DNA of 64,000 nucleotides from assembly GCA_963576475.1 (NCBI GenBank), contig OY754980.1:22923434-22987433 (forward strand), in the 5' to 3' direction. The translations under genes and the position numbers were made by a program. Origin of the DNA: Molanna angustata (lineage: Eukaryota; Arthropoda; Insecta; Trichoptera; Molannidae). The notes below the pieces were generated by a model, which worked only from the letters and a program-made list of their open reading frames with translations, was not told the origin of the DNA and ran no database searches. Positions 34,746 through 46,817 of this stretch are shown in pieces (within the stretch, counting starts at the first letter, position 1; each line of letters opens with the position of its first letter).

Positions 34746-35268
34746 ACTAGTAATACTTATCTTATTTGTGACAGTGATCGTTCTGTCTCGACTTATGAAA
34801 ATTGGCATTCTTATGTACCGTCAGACAGCGATTCAATGTTTGAAATTTCTGAGCTCTTCTTCTGCGCCAGTTCCAGAGGGAGGCTAACAGTGAGTAAGTC
34901 ACAGACCAATTTAAACATTAAAAAATATAATTAACAAAGAAACAGTTATACCTATACCTATTACGGTTAGCTTTAGACATCTGTACCATTCTCTACGCAT
35001 TGCTCACTTCGATTAACAATACTAGTTGCATGTAACACATGAGATCCAACTGTCGATAGCGATAGTGTGTATAGTTGAAGAATAAGAATCAAACTATAAA
35101 CCCATAAATCCAAATTATTGAAAATTTTTACTCATGTTGGTATGTATGTCAAGATAGGACAGTATGGAAGTCAGTCCTCTTTTCCTACCCAGAATATGAA
35201 AACAGCATGATGGTTCTGTATGTATGTTTGGAGATTAAGTATCAAACTATTTAGTCTTCTTACATATT
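34502..35268. repeat. Large inverted repeat of family R ends with 264-bp spacer
   Basis: Left arm 34502-34753 and right arm about 35018-35268 are inverted copies (AATATGTAAGAAGACT at the outside, TGCATGTAACACATGAGATC at the inside). The spacer 34754-35017 is unique and less A+T-rich. It holds an open frame with an acidic Ser/Asp run (SDSDSMFEISELFF) ending at an exon-donor-like ACA|GTGAGT. Confidence 0.75.
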
Positions 35269-35275
35269 ATGTACT

Positions 35276-36049
35276 AGCTTTTATGTCCCGCCGTTGGCCA
35301 AGAATGTAAATTAGTGAAGGAATAAGCAATCGTTTATATAATATTGTCACAAAAAATATTTGCTAATTCGTAGTATGAAAAGTAGTTTGAAATTTAATTG
35401 AGTTTAAGCGGTGTAAAATCTTAAAGTGATGGCCACAATCCATTTGCTTTTATATATAAGCACATACAATTTCTGCACGCATGGACTATGGGAAATGATT
35501 TTAAATATGACTTATTATAAAAAGACAACGTCGTAAAGAGTATGGATTTGGCCACAACCCCTATTTTTATATATTGTCATCGAACGCAAATAATGTGTTT
35601 TAAATATTTAGTAATTTTGGATGATGGGAAATGGTTTAAAAATTGATTAAACAAAAGTACTGAAAATATTCTAGTGTTGGTCCCATCCCATTCGTTTTTA
35701 TATTTTTCGACAAGTGTGCATATAGTTTATTATAGTTTTGCACAATAAAACTGATAGACTTAAAACTGACACATAAGTCTACATTACAGAAGAAGAAGAC
35801 TTAAGCTATGTTAAATAGTTTTTAATGTGGATATAAACGTTGTGAAGATCCAGCAATGGCCACAACCCCGATTTTTTATATATTGTCATCAAAATGAAAT
35901 GTGTAGTTATTGAAAATTAAGCAATATATGATGATATAATAAATGGTGTAAATTTGATTGAACAAAAGTAATGAGAAGATTCTAGTGTTGGTCACATCCC
36001 ATTCGTTTTTATGTATTTTCATCAAGTATGCATGTTGTTTATAATATTT
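35276..36049 (+). repeat. Element with ~140-bp internal repeats
   Basis: Starts TACTAGCTTTTATGTCCCGC. Recurring blocks GGCCACAA/GGTCACAT-CCCATTCGTTTTTATAT-ATTGTCATCAA appear about five times at roughly 35430, 35550, 35685, 35850 and 35985. Confidence 0.6.
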
Positions 36050-36625
36050 CGTTACAATAGACTATTAGACATAAAACTAATCCAAAAGACTAAATAAAAA
36101 AAGAAGTAGAAGTATAAAACTATAACAAATAGTTTGTAATAAAAACTGACCAATGGTCTACATAGAAGATGAAATAGAAGAATTACACATTAGGAAATGT
36201 ATTATATAAAAAACTGACCAAAATGTCTTCATAAAAGAAGAAGAAGATGAATTGAACTATAGGAAATATTTTATATAAAATTCACCCAACATCTACATAA
36301 AATAAGAAAACGAAGAATTAGACTAAAGGATAGTTTGTTTAAAAATAGTTTGTTTAAAAACTAACCAAAAGGTCTACATAAAGGAAGAAGAAGACGAATT
36401 AGACTATAGGAAATAGTTTGTATAAAAACTCACCCAAGGTCTACATAAATTAAGAAAAAGAAAAATTAGACTATAGGAAATAGTTTATTTATGAACTGTC
36501 CCAAATGACTTCACAAAAGAAGAGGAAGAAGATTTAAACCCCAAGAAATAGTTTGTAGAAAAAATCACCCAAAGGTCTACATAGAAAAAAGAAGAATTTC
36601 ACTATAGGAAATAGTTTGTAGGTAT
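36050..36625 (+). repeat. Degenerate A-rich tandem array, ~70-75-bp units
   Basis: Seven to eight units built on ACCAAAGGTCTACATAAA-GAAGAAGAAGA-TTAGACTATAGGAAATAGTT-TGTATAAAAAC. Units vary in length and by many substitutions, so the array is old. It continues the element starting at 35276. Confidence 0.8.
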
Positions 36626-37529
36626 ATTGAATGTGTATTGTAGTTAACCTAAAATAGTTTAATAATTTTCCTATACAAAATCAGTATATTCTTGGTTTTT
36701 AAGTAGTAAGTATTAGGTATGTAGGTACCTACCTACAATGATGTTCTAAATTAATTCGAATTCGATTTATAACAAATTTTATTTGAATATCAGAATGTGT
36801 CCGTTACCATAGTAACCATGTTCCAACATGTGAAAAATATCAAATGTTATGGAGACATTTTTTGAATATGTAGGTACCTACATTGGTTTGTTCGATGCCA
36901 TAAAAATGAAAATTGTCAGAAAAATCAAATATTTTAAACAAATTATGCAATTTTATTACGCCTATATCTTTACTAATAATAAACAGACTTTTACAATATA
37001 TGTCTTAAAACTTGCTGTAATGTCTTGTGTTTCATTTTATTATTTCATAATCACATTTATTTCAAAGGTATATTATTTTAAAGAACATATTCATTCGGTA
37101 GGAAAATTAAATATCGTATGAAAAGATATTAAAATGGCGGGGTTATATGTACATTTGTACAAAACGCTTACTTTAAAAATAAGTTAAACATTATAATTAG
37201 ACAAAATATTCACCATGTTTTTCACTTAAAAGCTAAGTTATACTTGAAAATATATTTTTTTCGTGTAAATACGTACTTCTAACTTTTAAACTAACAGATA
37301 TTTGCGTGCAAAATGTACACTTTTTTGACAGATATGACTTGGAAAATTTTGTATGAAAAAAATAATTATTGAAATATCTTTAAAATTCAGCATTTTAATC
37401 GCATTATTTTTAGCGTGACACTGCATCAGGTATACTGGTACACGTTCGCACATAAATTAGATTTTTAGATGCTCTTGGTTTTTCAAAAGGCGTGAGACAA
37501 ACCCACACACACACACACTAACATATTGA
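36626..37529. other. A+T-rich DNA, nothing recognised
   Basis: Contains GTAGGTACCTACCTAC-type microsatellite bits near 36720 and 36870. A 90-codon frame at 36849-37121 has no motif. Confidence 0.4.
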
Positions 37530-38290
37530 TTGCTTTATTACTTTAGATGTATAGGCGACTGCCATACAAATAATTTATTGTATTAAGCGATGTCGTCTGT
37601 AAATTCAATTTTTATAAAAATTGATAAAAAAAATTGAAATGTACTTCTACAATAATGATATTTTTTATAGAAAATTAAATTATCTAGTTGGAGTGTTTCG
37701 GATTTTTTCTATATTTTAAAAAAAATGGTAATATAGGCAGTTAAACTCATAAATTTATCATAAAAAAATATTTTTCTTAATAAAAAAGGTTTTTGTAAGT
37801 CTGGAATTATTTTTGAAAAAAACAATTTGAGATTTTATATTTGTCTATATTTATACCAATTATCAGCGTTCTAGCTTTTATGGTTTCTGAGATATATGGA
37901 AAAATAAACCAAAAATTCAAAAGTTGATAACCCCTGACTGAAACAAAAATTCACAATTCTGAGTATAAAAGTTTTGTAGGCCTATAACTGTTTATATATT
38001 CTGAAATTTTGGGCTCTGTAAATTGGGCGGATCAAAAGTTATACGGGGGGGGGGGGACACAGACACACACACAGACATGCACACGAAATGTTCTACTCCG
38101 AATTCTGAGTAAATCCGTATATGCTACATATATGCTGCGAAGCCTCTAAGTTGGTGTTTTTTTGACTTCAAAGTTGGAAAAGCCGTGAAAAAAGGAGTCC
38201 CCTGCATACAATCTCGCGTATTTTGGATTTAAACTGCCACTTTCATCAAGAGAATTTCATTCTCTTCAACGAATCGACAGTTGGATTATT
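37530..38290 (-). mobile_element. Family R, copy 4 (minus)
   Basis: Reverse orientation of the core: GCGAAGCCTCTAAGTTGGTG near 38140, CAATTTTTATAAAAATTG near 37600, and AATCGACAGTTGGATTATTT at the end. G run and CA repeats at 38043-38095. Confidence 0.75.
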
Positions 38291-38304
38291 TGGAACTTGA
38301 TTAT

Positions 38305-38860
38305 ACAAACATACATACCATCACGCCATATCCCTTACGGGGTAAGCAGAGAGAACTGAGCGCCATATTTCTCAATTTTTGCACACATTTTTAGCTTCCT
38401 TTACATCCATGCATCGATGCATCGTCTCATACATGCTCGTCGATTTTTCAAGCTTCTTATATTTTCTTCTTTCAAGATATCATTTAAATGGTCAAGCCAT
38501 CCCTTTCTGGGGCAACCCCTGCTATTCACCCCATCTCTTTCACCCATGTATATTTTTTTGGTCAGTCATAATTCATTCTTTCAATATGTCTAAACCACTT
38601 CAAGGAATTCACTTTAATTTTATTTATAATATTCTTCTTTATCTTGCATTCTCTCCTTATGTCCTCATTTATCATTCTCTCATATATCGTTCTTTTACAT
38701 ATTTACTCTTCTTAGTGATCTCATTTCCACAGCATTTATTCTACTTTCATGCGTCTTTTGCCACGTCTTTGTTTCACTGGCATGCGCATCAAAGTAGGCA
38801 TTACAATTGCATTATGTAGGTACGGCAATTTTGGCTTCCTTTGAATAATTGTAAGTTAAG
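38305..38860 (-). mobile_element. LINE family A copy A4
   Basis: Tail ACATACATACC, then ATCACGCCATATCCCTTACG as in A3. The complement reads the decayed A-family C-terminal region with stops. Confidence 0.8.
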
Positions 38861-39359
38861 TGGTTAAATTTGATATATTTTTATCTAAACAGTATGAGGC
38901 GTGTTTCATTTAGGTATTTGGTATCTGTAGAGTTATTAAATGTCTCAGTGATGTATTGATTTTTTGGTTGAGTCTGTGTCGAAAAAAAACGTGTAGATGT
39001 TATCTTGATGTAGCGCTACACCTCATTAGTGTACTCTGGCGCACTTTATAGCGCCACTTTATCTTTAACCTTACACACCAGCTTCATAAATTTAACCAAT
39101 TTATTCTAATGAGAATCAAGTGAACCGCAGACTCTCTATATTACCAACCAAACACAGGAATATTATGATCGTATACTAACTTACTGGTATATTTTTCTAG
39201 TTTATTATGTGACCCCAAATAAACTGAATAAAAAATTTAAAAAAATATATGTATATCAAATACTTAAGTACCTACCTATGTAAAAGAATATTTTAACGCA
39301 TTTTTTGTGCTTAATGAGCGTAATACATGAAATACGAAACCAATTTAATTTTTAATTTT
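38861..39359. other. Unassigned DNA
   Basis: Nothing recognised; contains CGCTACACC/GGCGCACTTTATAGCG around 39015-39055. Confidence 0.4.
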
Positions 39360-40319
39360 AAACCAAGCTTTGGCTCTTACTCGATCGCAAAATATCAACC
39401 GCGCCCTAATATGTACAGATTCCCGTAGTGCTCTTCAAAAAAATTCATCCAATCCTCTAAATTATCCAGAAGACAGAATCACATGTTCTATTAAAAGTTT
39501 TCTATATTATCTCAAAAACGACGAATTTGACATAGTTCTATCATGGGTCCCTGGACATCTTGGAATTGAGGGCAATGAAAAGGCTGATGAACTTGCGAAA
39601 TTGGGAACTACTTCGGGCACAACTCCAGATAACTTTATAATCCCAATCTCAGATCTTTTACCCCGCCTTAAATCAAATATGCTTTTCAAATGGGATGAAA
39701 ATTGGTACAAAACAAAAAAATATAAGGGTTCTTATCATGCAGGTATCCAACAAAAAATTTCCTCTAAACCATGGTTTTTAATAGAAACATATCTAAACGA
39801 TTAATATCATGTATTTCTAGAATGAGAATTGGCCATTGTTCAATTGCCTCCCATCTGTATAAAATTAGAGTTCTAAATAGCCCACTTTGCCAGTGTGGTG
39901 ATGAGAATGAGACAATTGATCATGTATTTTTTAACTGTAAAAATAAATCCGCCTTCAAAAATATATACAAACAATTAATTAAAATCACTCACCAATCTCC
40001 ACTTAATATCCAACATCTTTTGTCTCTTAATAATTCACGTGTACTGTCCGTTATTTCAAAATTCCTTTCATTGAATGACATAAATTTATAATAAAATTAA
40101 CTTTTCTCCTCTGACATGAAATAATTAGCACATAGCACTCTTTACAGGGTAAATTGCCTTAAACTAAAAAAAAATTTTTTACGGAATAATTAAAAGCGGA
40201 GCAAAAAGTTAAGAGTTTTTTTTCGGAAGAAACAAAGTAGATATAATGAATTCGAGAAAGTAATTGTACCTACATATTAATTGTGACGCATTATTTCCAA
40301 ATAAAGATCAATACAAGAT
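39360..40319 (+). mobile_element. LINE fragment C: RNase H domain and C-terminal zinc knuckle
   Basis: Frame 39370-39804 encodes RNase H signatures: ICTDSRSALQ and WVPGHLGIEGNEKADELAK (conserved H, E/N, D positions). After a frameshift near 39775 it continues (39771-40091) with the usual C-x-C-x6-E-T-I-D-H-V-F-F-x-C zinc-binding pattern (CQCGDENETIDHVFFNC). This is the 3' part of an RNase H-bearing non-LTR element (I/R1/Jockey-type group), 5'-truncated and broken once. The first listed codon is TTG, so there is no start. Confidence 0.85.
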
Positions 40320-40333
40320 ATGTATAGGTAGGT

Positions 40334-42268
40334 CATCATCATCATCTGTGGCTCCACAACCCAGGTCGGGTCTTAGCCTCCTGCAGAGCCCGCCTCCATG
40401 ACTGTCGATCCTGCGACGCATTGCGCCAGTTATGGACGCCGATGTTGTTCGCATCCTTCACCACTCCGTCCAGCCATCGAAGCTTCGGCCTTCCAACTTT
40501 TCTTCGTCCCCCCGGTGCACCATTCATGATCCGTCTTGGGACGTCCTCCTCGCTCATTCTTTGGACGTGTCCAGCCCATCTGAGTCTTCTTATTCTTATT
40601 TCTGTCACATTGGTTGCCTCCTTGTATAGATCATACAATTCGTAGTTGTGCCTGATACGCCACTCTCCATTGTCACAAGTCGGGCCGTAGATCCTCCTCA
40701 GCACCTTCCTCTCAAAAATTTTTCCAGGGCTCTTTCATCAGATTTAGCGATTGCCCAACATTCTGATCCATATGAGAGTACTGGCCGAATTAGAGTCTTA
40801 TAGAGGAGGACTTTCGTTTTTCTGGTGAGGTGACGAGACTTCATGTGCCTCTGCAACCCATAGTAGCACCGATTTGCGGACACTATTCGGCGTTTAATTT
40901 CGGTTGAGACATTGTTGTCACTTGTCACCATAGTACCGAGGTACACAAACTCGCTAACAGTTTCGAGTGTGTAATCGTCGACTCGCAAATCTGGCGGTTT
41001 TCGACGTTCATGCACTGGCATATACTTTGTCTTTCCCTCGTTTACCATCAACCCCATATTCCTTGCTGATGCAGCCAGGGCTTTAAATGCAATTTTTAAA
41101 TCATTTTCCGAGCGTGCAATGATATCTATATCATCAGCGTAGGCAAGGAGTTGCACAGATTTATTGAAGATATGGCCACCAATTTACCAATACCCGAGTC
41201 TCGGATGGCCTTTTCCAGAGCCAAGTTAAACAGTGTGCACGCAAGTGCGTCTCCCTCCCTCAGTCCGTTGAAAGTCTTCAGGGGTTCAGACACGTCCTGT
41301 TGTATTCTAACTCGACATTCGACGTTGGACATTGTGAGCTTCACTAGGTTTACTAGTTTCTTGGGGATATTAAACTCATTCATGGCTCTGTAGAGTTTTT
41401 CTCGGTTTACTGTGTCGTAAGCAGCCCTAAAGTCAACAAATAGATGGTATGTGTCAACGTTGAACTCTATAGTTTTTTCCAGTATCTGTCTCAGGCAGAA
41501 AATTTGGTCAGTTGTGGACATTCCCTTACGGAACCCAGTTTGATATTTTCCGATAATGCCATCCGAGTATTTCCCCAGTCTGTCACACAAAATATTTGAC
41601 AGGATCTTGTATGAGACATTCAGCAGAGTAATGCCTCTGTAATTAGAGCATTTTATGGGATCTCCTTTTTTATGGAGGGGGCAAATTATTCCACAGTTCC
41701 ATTCACTTGGCAAGGTTTCGGAGCACCAAACAGATTTTATTATAGAATGTATGTGGATGTGGAGCTTCTCCCCGCCATATTTAATCAATTCCGCGGGAAT
41801 ATTGTCTGTTCCAGGTGATTTATTATTATGCAGGCTTTTAATGGCACGCAACACCTCCTCTATTGTCGGTGGCGGCTCAGTATTGCTGGCATCATCGCTG
41901 TAGACGTCCCTAGTACCCGTTAGGCTCTCACTCCCACTTCCATTCAGAAGAGTGTCAAAATATTCCATCCATCTGTTCAGAATTTGCTGTTTCTCACTCA
42001 GAATGTTTCCCACACTGTCGTGGCACATCGTAAGCCTGGGCTTGAACTCCTTTCTCTGTTGGTTGACCCTCTGGTAAAAGAGTCGGCTCTTGTTATGGGC
42101 GTTCGATAGTTCAACTTCTCTGATCTGATTTTCAAGGAATACACGTTTTTTCTTTCTATGCAGTTTCTTCTCCTTCTTTCTCAGGTCCCTATATTCTAAT
42201 ACTGCCTGACGTGTATGGTATCGCTGTTGCATTCTGAGGTATGCATCATTCTTTAAATTGGTCGCGTA
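40334..42268 (-). mobile_element. LINE fragment B: reverse transcriptase, 14-bp target duplication
   Basis: Flanked by a perfect direct repeat ATGTATAGGTAGGT at 40320-40333 and 42269-42282. Minus-strand frame is open from the very 5' breakpoint (YATNLKNDAYLRM...) through the RT domain: PLHKKGDP-NYRGITLL, then FVDFRAAYDTV (box A), LREGDALACTLFN, then YADD codons at 41130-41141. Frameshifts lie near 41155 and 40715. The C-terminal part is RRLRWAGHVQRM, GRPKLRWLDG and DRQSWRRALQEAKTRPG. The 3' end is a GATGATGATGATGA tail. 5'-truncated upstream of RT (endonuclease missing) by target-primed reverse transcription. Confidence 0.92.
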
Positions 42269-42282
42269 ATGTATAGGTAGGT

Positions 42283-43529
42283 ACTAAACCAAATACTTAC
42301 ACTCGTCATCAAAGACAAATATCAGAATTGAGAAGGATTCATGCCTCAATTCTTGTCTTAATATGAAATCATATATTTATATCTTTTAACAAAAACGATA
42401 CTTTATTTCAAATAAAGAGAAAAATTGAGGGCTGAGACCTCCTCGATTATCATATTTATCTCTGAATACGGGTGCTTTCCCAACTAATCATAAATATTTT
42501 CACAATTAAATTTGACATTGAAACATTCGCAGTCTCTTCCATTGGGAACGTATAGAGCTTCAAGCTTTGTTAATACCCGGAGTGGCTGCTCGTCCGACGA
42601 CACAAGGAACTACTATCAGTCATATTTCATACTGCGGCTCCTGAAATTTGACAGTGTATATTTTTAATAATATATTTTTCCCAGAAAAGATGAGCTGCCG
42701 GTATGATTACCTATAACCTCGGGAACGAAGTGGTAAAAGGACGCCTAGGATAGAGAAGGGTGGAAAAAGTTGAAGGAGACCTACAGCCAAAAGTGGAGAG
42801 ATGGCTGAGAAAAATATAAAATAATCTTTAATGCATCCTTATACAATATGCATCCTTATGCATTAAAACCATTCACTCAAGTGAAAACATTTAGCTTACT
42901 ATTTAACACAAGTCAATTGGAGCATATGTAGGTCAGTCACCTGGAATCCACAATATAATAAACACATATTTTTGAGACACATCAAGTACACATTTACTAA
43001 GAACTACAAACATGAATTTCAGACTTTACAGACAAGATGAATGACCTCAGACTTAATTTATGCCGCTAAGAATTCGCCATTGTACTGATGTCTTACCACA
43101 TATTATAATAGATTAGAGATGGTAGGTACGTGGACATATTCCAGGTCCAGGACCCCTTTCAGGAGCCAATTTTAATTATTTATTTTTAAATCCTTACAAA
43201 ATAATTATATAACAATAGGTAGGTATATTAATGTGACAAAATATTAAATATATAAGGATCCCAACAAGACGAAGCATGTATATGGGAAACATAATCAAAA
43301 TAGATTAAAAATAACATTTCGCAAATCACGAAGAATTGTGAGCCATCCCCAAAAGATCCACGCGAATCAACATAGCTAATATAAAATAAAATATGCGGAA
43401 TAGTTACCTCTACAACAGCATATTTTTTATCACCAGTTTCTGAAACAATTCAAGTGCAAGTTTGAATCGTATGATCTTCCCTCAACCAATGAGTCCGAAT
43501 ATCAATATGGACTGTACCAATCTATATTA
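42283..43529. other. Unassigned DNA
   Basis: Mostly A+T-rich. A short stretch at 42700-42830 resembles a very decayed LINE C-terminal region. No gene seen. Confidence 0.4.
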
Positions 43530-44420
43530 TTAATTTTTGAAAGTTTGTATCTATGTATGTATCTTTGTGTTGAATGCGCTCCTAAACCGTTCATCCGATT
43601 GCAATGAAACTTTGGTGAATTATCGAGAGTATGCCCGAGATGGTTTCTTCATCGGGTATGAGGTCATTTTACTTATGAAGGTGGACTATCCTGGGAACCG
43701 TTCATCCGATTGCAATAAAATTTTGGTGAATTGTCGAGCGTATGCCCTGTATGGTTTCTGGATTAAAACATTTTTCTTCTTCTTCTTCTTCATCGGGTAA
43801 TAGGTCATTTTACCTATGATGGTGGACTATCCTGGGAACCGTTCATCCGATTGCAATGAAACTTTGGTAAATTGTCGAGCGTATGACCGGGATGGTTTCT
43901 GGATTAAAAAAATGTTCTTCTTCTTCATCGGGAATTAGGTCATTTTACCTATGAAGATGGACTATCCTGGGAACCGTTCATCCGATTCCAACGAAACTTT
44001 GGTGAATTGTCGAGTGTATGCCTGGGATAGTTTCTGGATTGAAATTGTTTAGTTCTTCTTCTTCTTCATCGGGTATTAGGTCATTTTACATATGAAGGTG
44101 GACTATCCTGGGAACCGTTCATCAGATTGCAATGAAACTATGGTAAATTGTCGAGCGTATGACCGGGATGATTTCTGGATTTACAAAATTTTCTTCCTCT
44201 TCTTCTTCATCGGGTATTAGATCATTTTATCTATGAAGGTAAAATGACCTAACACTCTGGGAGAAGAAGCTCCAACTGTCTTTCCATCTCTTTGCAGGTC
44301 TTCCAGGACAGTTTCTGGATTTAATTTTTTTTCTTCTTCTTCTTCATCATGTATTTGATCATTTTACCTATAAAGGTGGAGTATCCTGTGAGAATAAGGT
44401 CCAACTGTCCTTCCATCTCT
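43530..44420 (+). repeat. Tandem ~140-150-bp repeats of a Helitron-like element
   Basis: Five to six copies of GGGAACCGTTCATCCGATTG-CAATGAAACTTTGGTGAATT-GTCGAGCGTATG..., each followed by a TTC-rich tract and ATCGGGTATTAGGTCATTTT. The TTC tract varies in length. GTTCATCCGATTGCAATGAA is a common motif in insect non-autonomous rolling-circle-like repeats; that assignment is from general knowledge only. Confidence 0.7.
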
Positions 44421-44429
44421 TCACAGGTC

Positions 44430-44690
44430 TTCCCAGGATTACCGAAGGGACGGGAGGTACCGAAGGGACGGGAGGTACCGAAGGGACGGGAGGCACCGAA
44501 GGGACGGGAGGTACTGAAGGGGCGGGAGGTACCGAAGGGACGGGAGGTACCGAAGGGACAGGAGGTACTGAAGGGACGGGAGGTACTGAAGAGACGGGAG
44601 GTACTGAAGGGCCTGAAGTGACGGGTGGTAATGAAGGAGCATATTTAATTATACAGACAATACGAAGATTGCCGGGGGTTCACTAGTGCA
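44430..44690 (+). repeat. 18-bp minisatellite (about ten units) plus element end
   Basis: Unit ACCGAAGGGACGGGAGGT. The period is a multiple of three, so several frames stay open and give an artificial PKGREV repeat. Ends with CAGACAATACGAAGATTGCC and GGGGGTTCACTAGTG, matching the inverted end at 11785. Confidence 0.9.
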
Positions 44691-45165
44691 AAATAAATGA
44701 AATATTTTCGAAGCCGAGTATGAAAATCCATATCTTTCTATTTGTTATGTAATCATTAAAAATGGTTATTTTAATGTACAGAACGAGTGTATGATATATT
44801 TTTGTCACTAGTTTTCTGTTTTATGGTGCTGACGCCATAAGTTACGAAAATGTCCTTTGCAAATAATTAGAGGAATCCTGTCATAAATAACGCTATGTCG
44901 TCATCCAGTATAAAATCGTGTATGCAAAACTTGGCTTCAAAGACTCTACGTAATAATTAATTCCTTGAGAGAGCTTTTCATTTTGTTTGTTCGCAAAATG
45001 TCTAATTGTTTGTTTCATTTAAATTTTAGCCGTTAAATACACCACTCCACGTATAATATTATATGTACTGTAGATACTTCGTATAATTAAAACAAATATT
45101 TCTCAAAACCCCGTATTTATATATGTATATAAAATGTACATGGTCTAGTCCAGTCTTATTTTATA
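44691..45165. other. A+T-rich DNA, nothing recognised
   Basis: No credible feature. Confidence 0.4.
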
Positions 45166-45167
45166 CT

Positions 45168-45560
45168 AGTTGCCTGTAATACATGAGACCCAACTGTCGA
45201 TGGTGATAGTATGTATAATTGAAGAATACGTACCAAACTATAAACAAAAATTAATAAATATTGTAAGATATTTTGTTTTCTATTATCAAATATTTTTCCT
45301 ACCCAGAATATGAAAGCAGCATGATTGTATGTATGTATGTTGGAGATTAAGGGCCGTATTTATAAACCATTCTCAGTGCTCAAGTCACTACTTAGCACAC
45401 AGAAATGTATGGAATTTGTCGTGCTAAGCATTGAGAAAATTCTTAGTACGTTTTATAAATTCGGGCCTAAGTATCAAACTATTGAGTCCCCGTAGATATT
45501 GTGTAGTGTATACTGCCTTACAATTTGTATGAAATGATGTCACTAAATTCAATTTTTATA
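45168..45560 (-). repeat. Family R, fragment
   Basis: ACTAGTTGCCTGTAATACAT at the end, CCCAACTGTCGATGGTGATA, and CAATTTGTATGAAATGATGT at the right. An unrelated stretch about 45350-45470 contains an inverted pair around AAGCATTGAG/CTCAGTGCT. Confidence 0.6.
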
Positions 45561-46654
45561 AACTAATCTCGCGTCGAAACGGTCGTCCTATTATAAGGAA
45601 AATACACATGTAGAACCATAATCATTTTTGTCTGATTAAAAAATACCTAGTACAATGGAGTTCTACACGTAAAACACCGTCAGTAGGTATTGACAATTAA
45701 AAAAAAATGATAATAAAACGTATCACGTAATAATCACGTTAAATCATGCGTTAAGTCCTTTTCTATCAAAATACATGATTTAAACAAAATGAGATTGGTA
45801 AAATAAAAATAAAACTACCAACCTATAACCAAATTACATATACCTATATGATTTTGCGAAGACATACAAAAAATGAATGAAGAAAAAAATATGGGTTCGT
45901 TGTGTGGTAACTGCATCATCAGATTTCTGTATCATGTGATTGTTGAGATAAAAGTCATTTTTAAATCGGACGATTTAAGACGTTGGATCTTAAATCAAAT
46001 GACTTACTGCTATGGCACAAATCATGCTAAATAAACACATCTAAAGTTTAGGTATTTTGTAAATTTACTCTCCGAGGTATCATGATAAATGTTTTTTCTC
46101 AGAGCCACATTTATTAATCTCGTGTAAAAACCGCACCGTATTCTATATCAATTCTAATAACACAATCAAAATGAAGCAATCATGCAAAGAAACAGACTTA
46201 CTACCTACTTTAAAATTTATTGTTTTTTCTGGGCTGCAGCTTTGATTTAATGTGCTCATTTATTTTTCGACATTGCTGAAACAAAAAGACGAAAATATAC
46301 TTCAGTTTGGTTCTCCGTGATACTAATGAAACCGCAAAACTTACCTATGGTCAGTGGTGTAGCAGATTGTAATATTCTTTTCTTCCAAAGAATATTTTTC
46401 TTTAAATGGTGGTTAAAATCGTAGCTAATAAATAGTACTTGGTAAAATTACAAGTCATTTTTATTACATTTATTTGGGTACAAATGCAATTAGTCATCAA
46501 TATTACAATGTTTATTAATCAGGGTTTCAAACCAGAATGGAATCCTATATTTATCACTTTTGAAGGTAAACTTTTTACTGTGCCAAATCACTAATATTAG
46601 AATTTAATTACTTTCAATAAAAAGGTAAACAATAAATATTATGATCAATTTTTT
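45561..46654. other. A+T-rich DNA, nothing recognised
   Basis: No exon, repeat head or inverted repeat confirmed. Confidence 0.4.
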
Positions 46655-46740
46655 TTAATAAAATGAATATGTCCTTGTTAAACAAGTACATATACATCTT
46701 CCTACGTTCCCTAAAATAAGCAAATAAATGCTTGTGCTGT
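46655..46740 (-). mobile_element. SINE B copy 4 (body and tail only)
   Basis: AATGAATATGTCCTTGTTAA to CCTACGTTCCCTAAAATAAG, near-identical to copy 3; the tRNA-like head is missing. Confidence 0.8.
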
Positions 46741-46817
46741 GAAACAACTATGTTAGTTTTATTGAACAACCTTGTACTTACTAATATACTTTTGTTTTGA
46801 CTAAAACATCTAATAAA

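Noticed and set aside
39370..40091. RNase H-like protein as a host gene
   Set aside because: The motif order with the C-terminal zinc knuckle, the frameshift and the absence of a start codon mark it as a LINE remnant.
44349..44642. Long frames with PKGREV-type repeats on both strands
   Set aside because: An 18-bp period keeps every frame open if one unit lacks stops; this is a minisatellite, not a gene.
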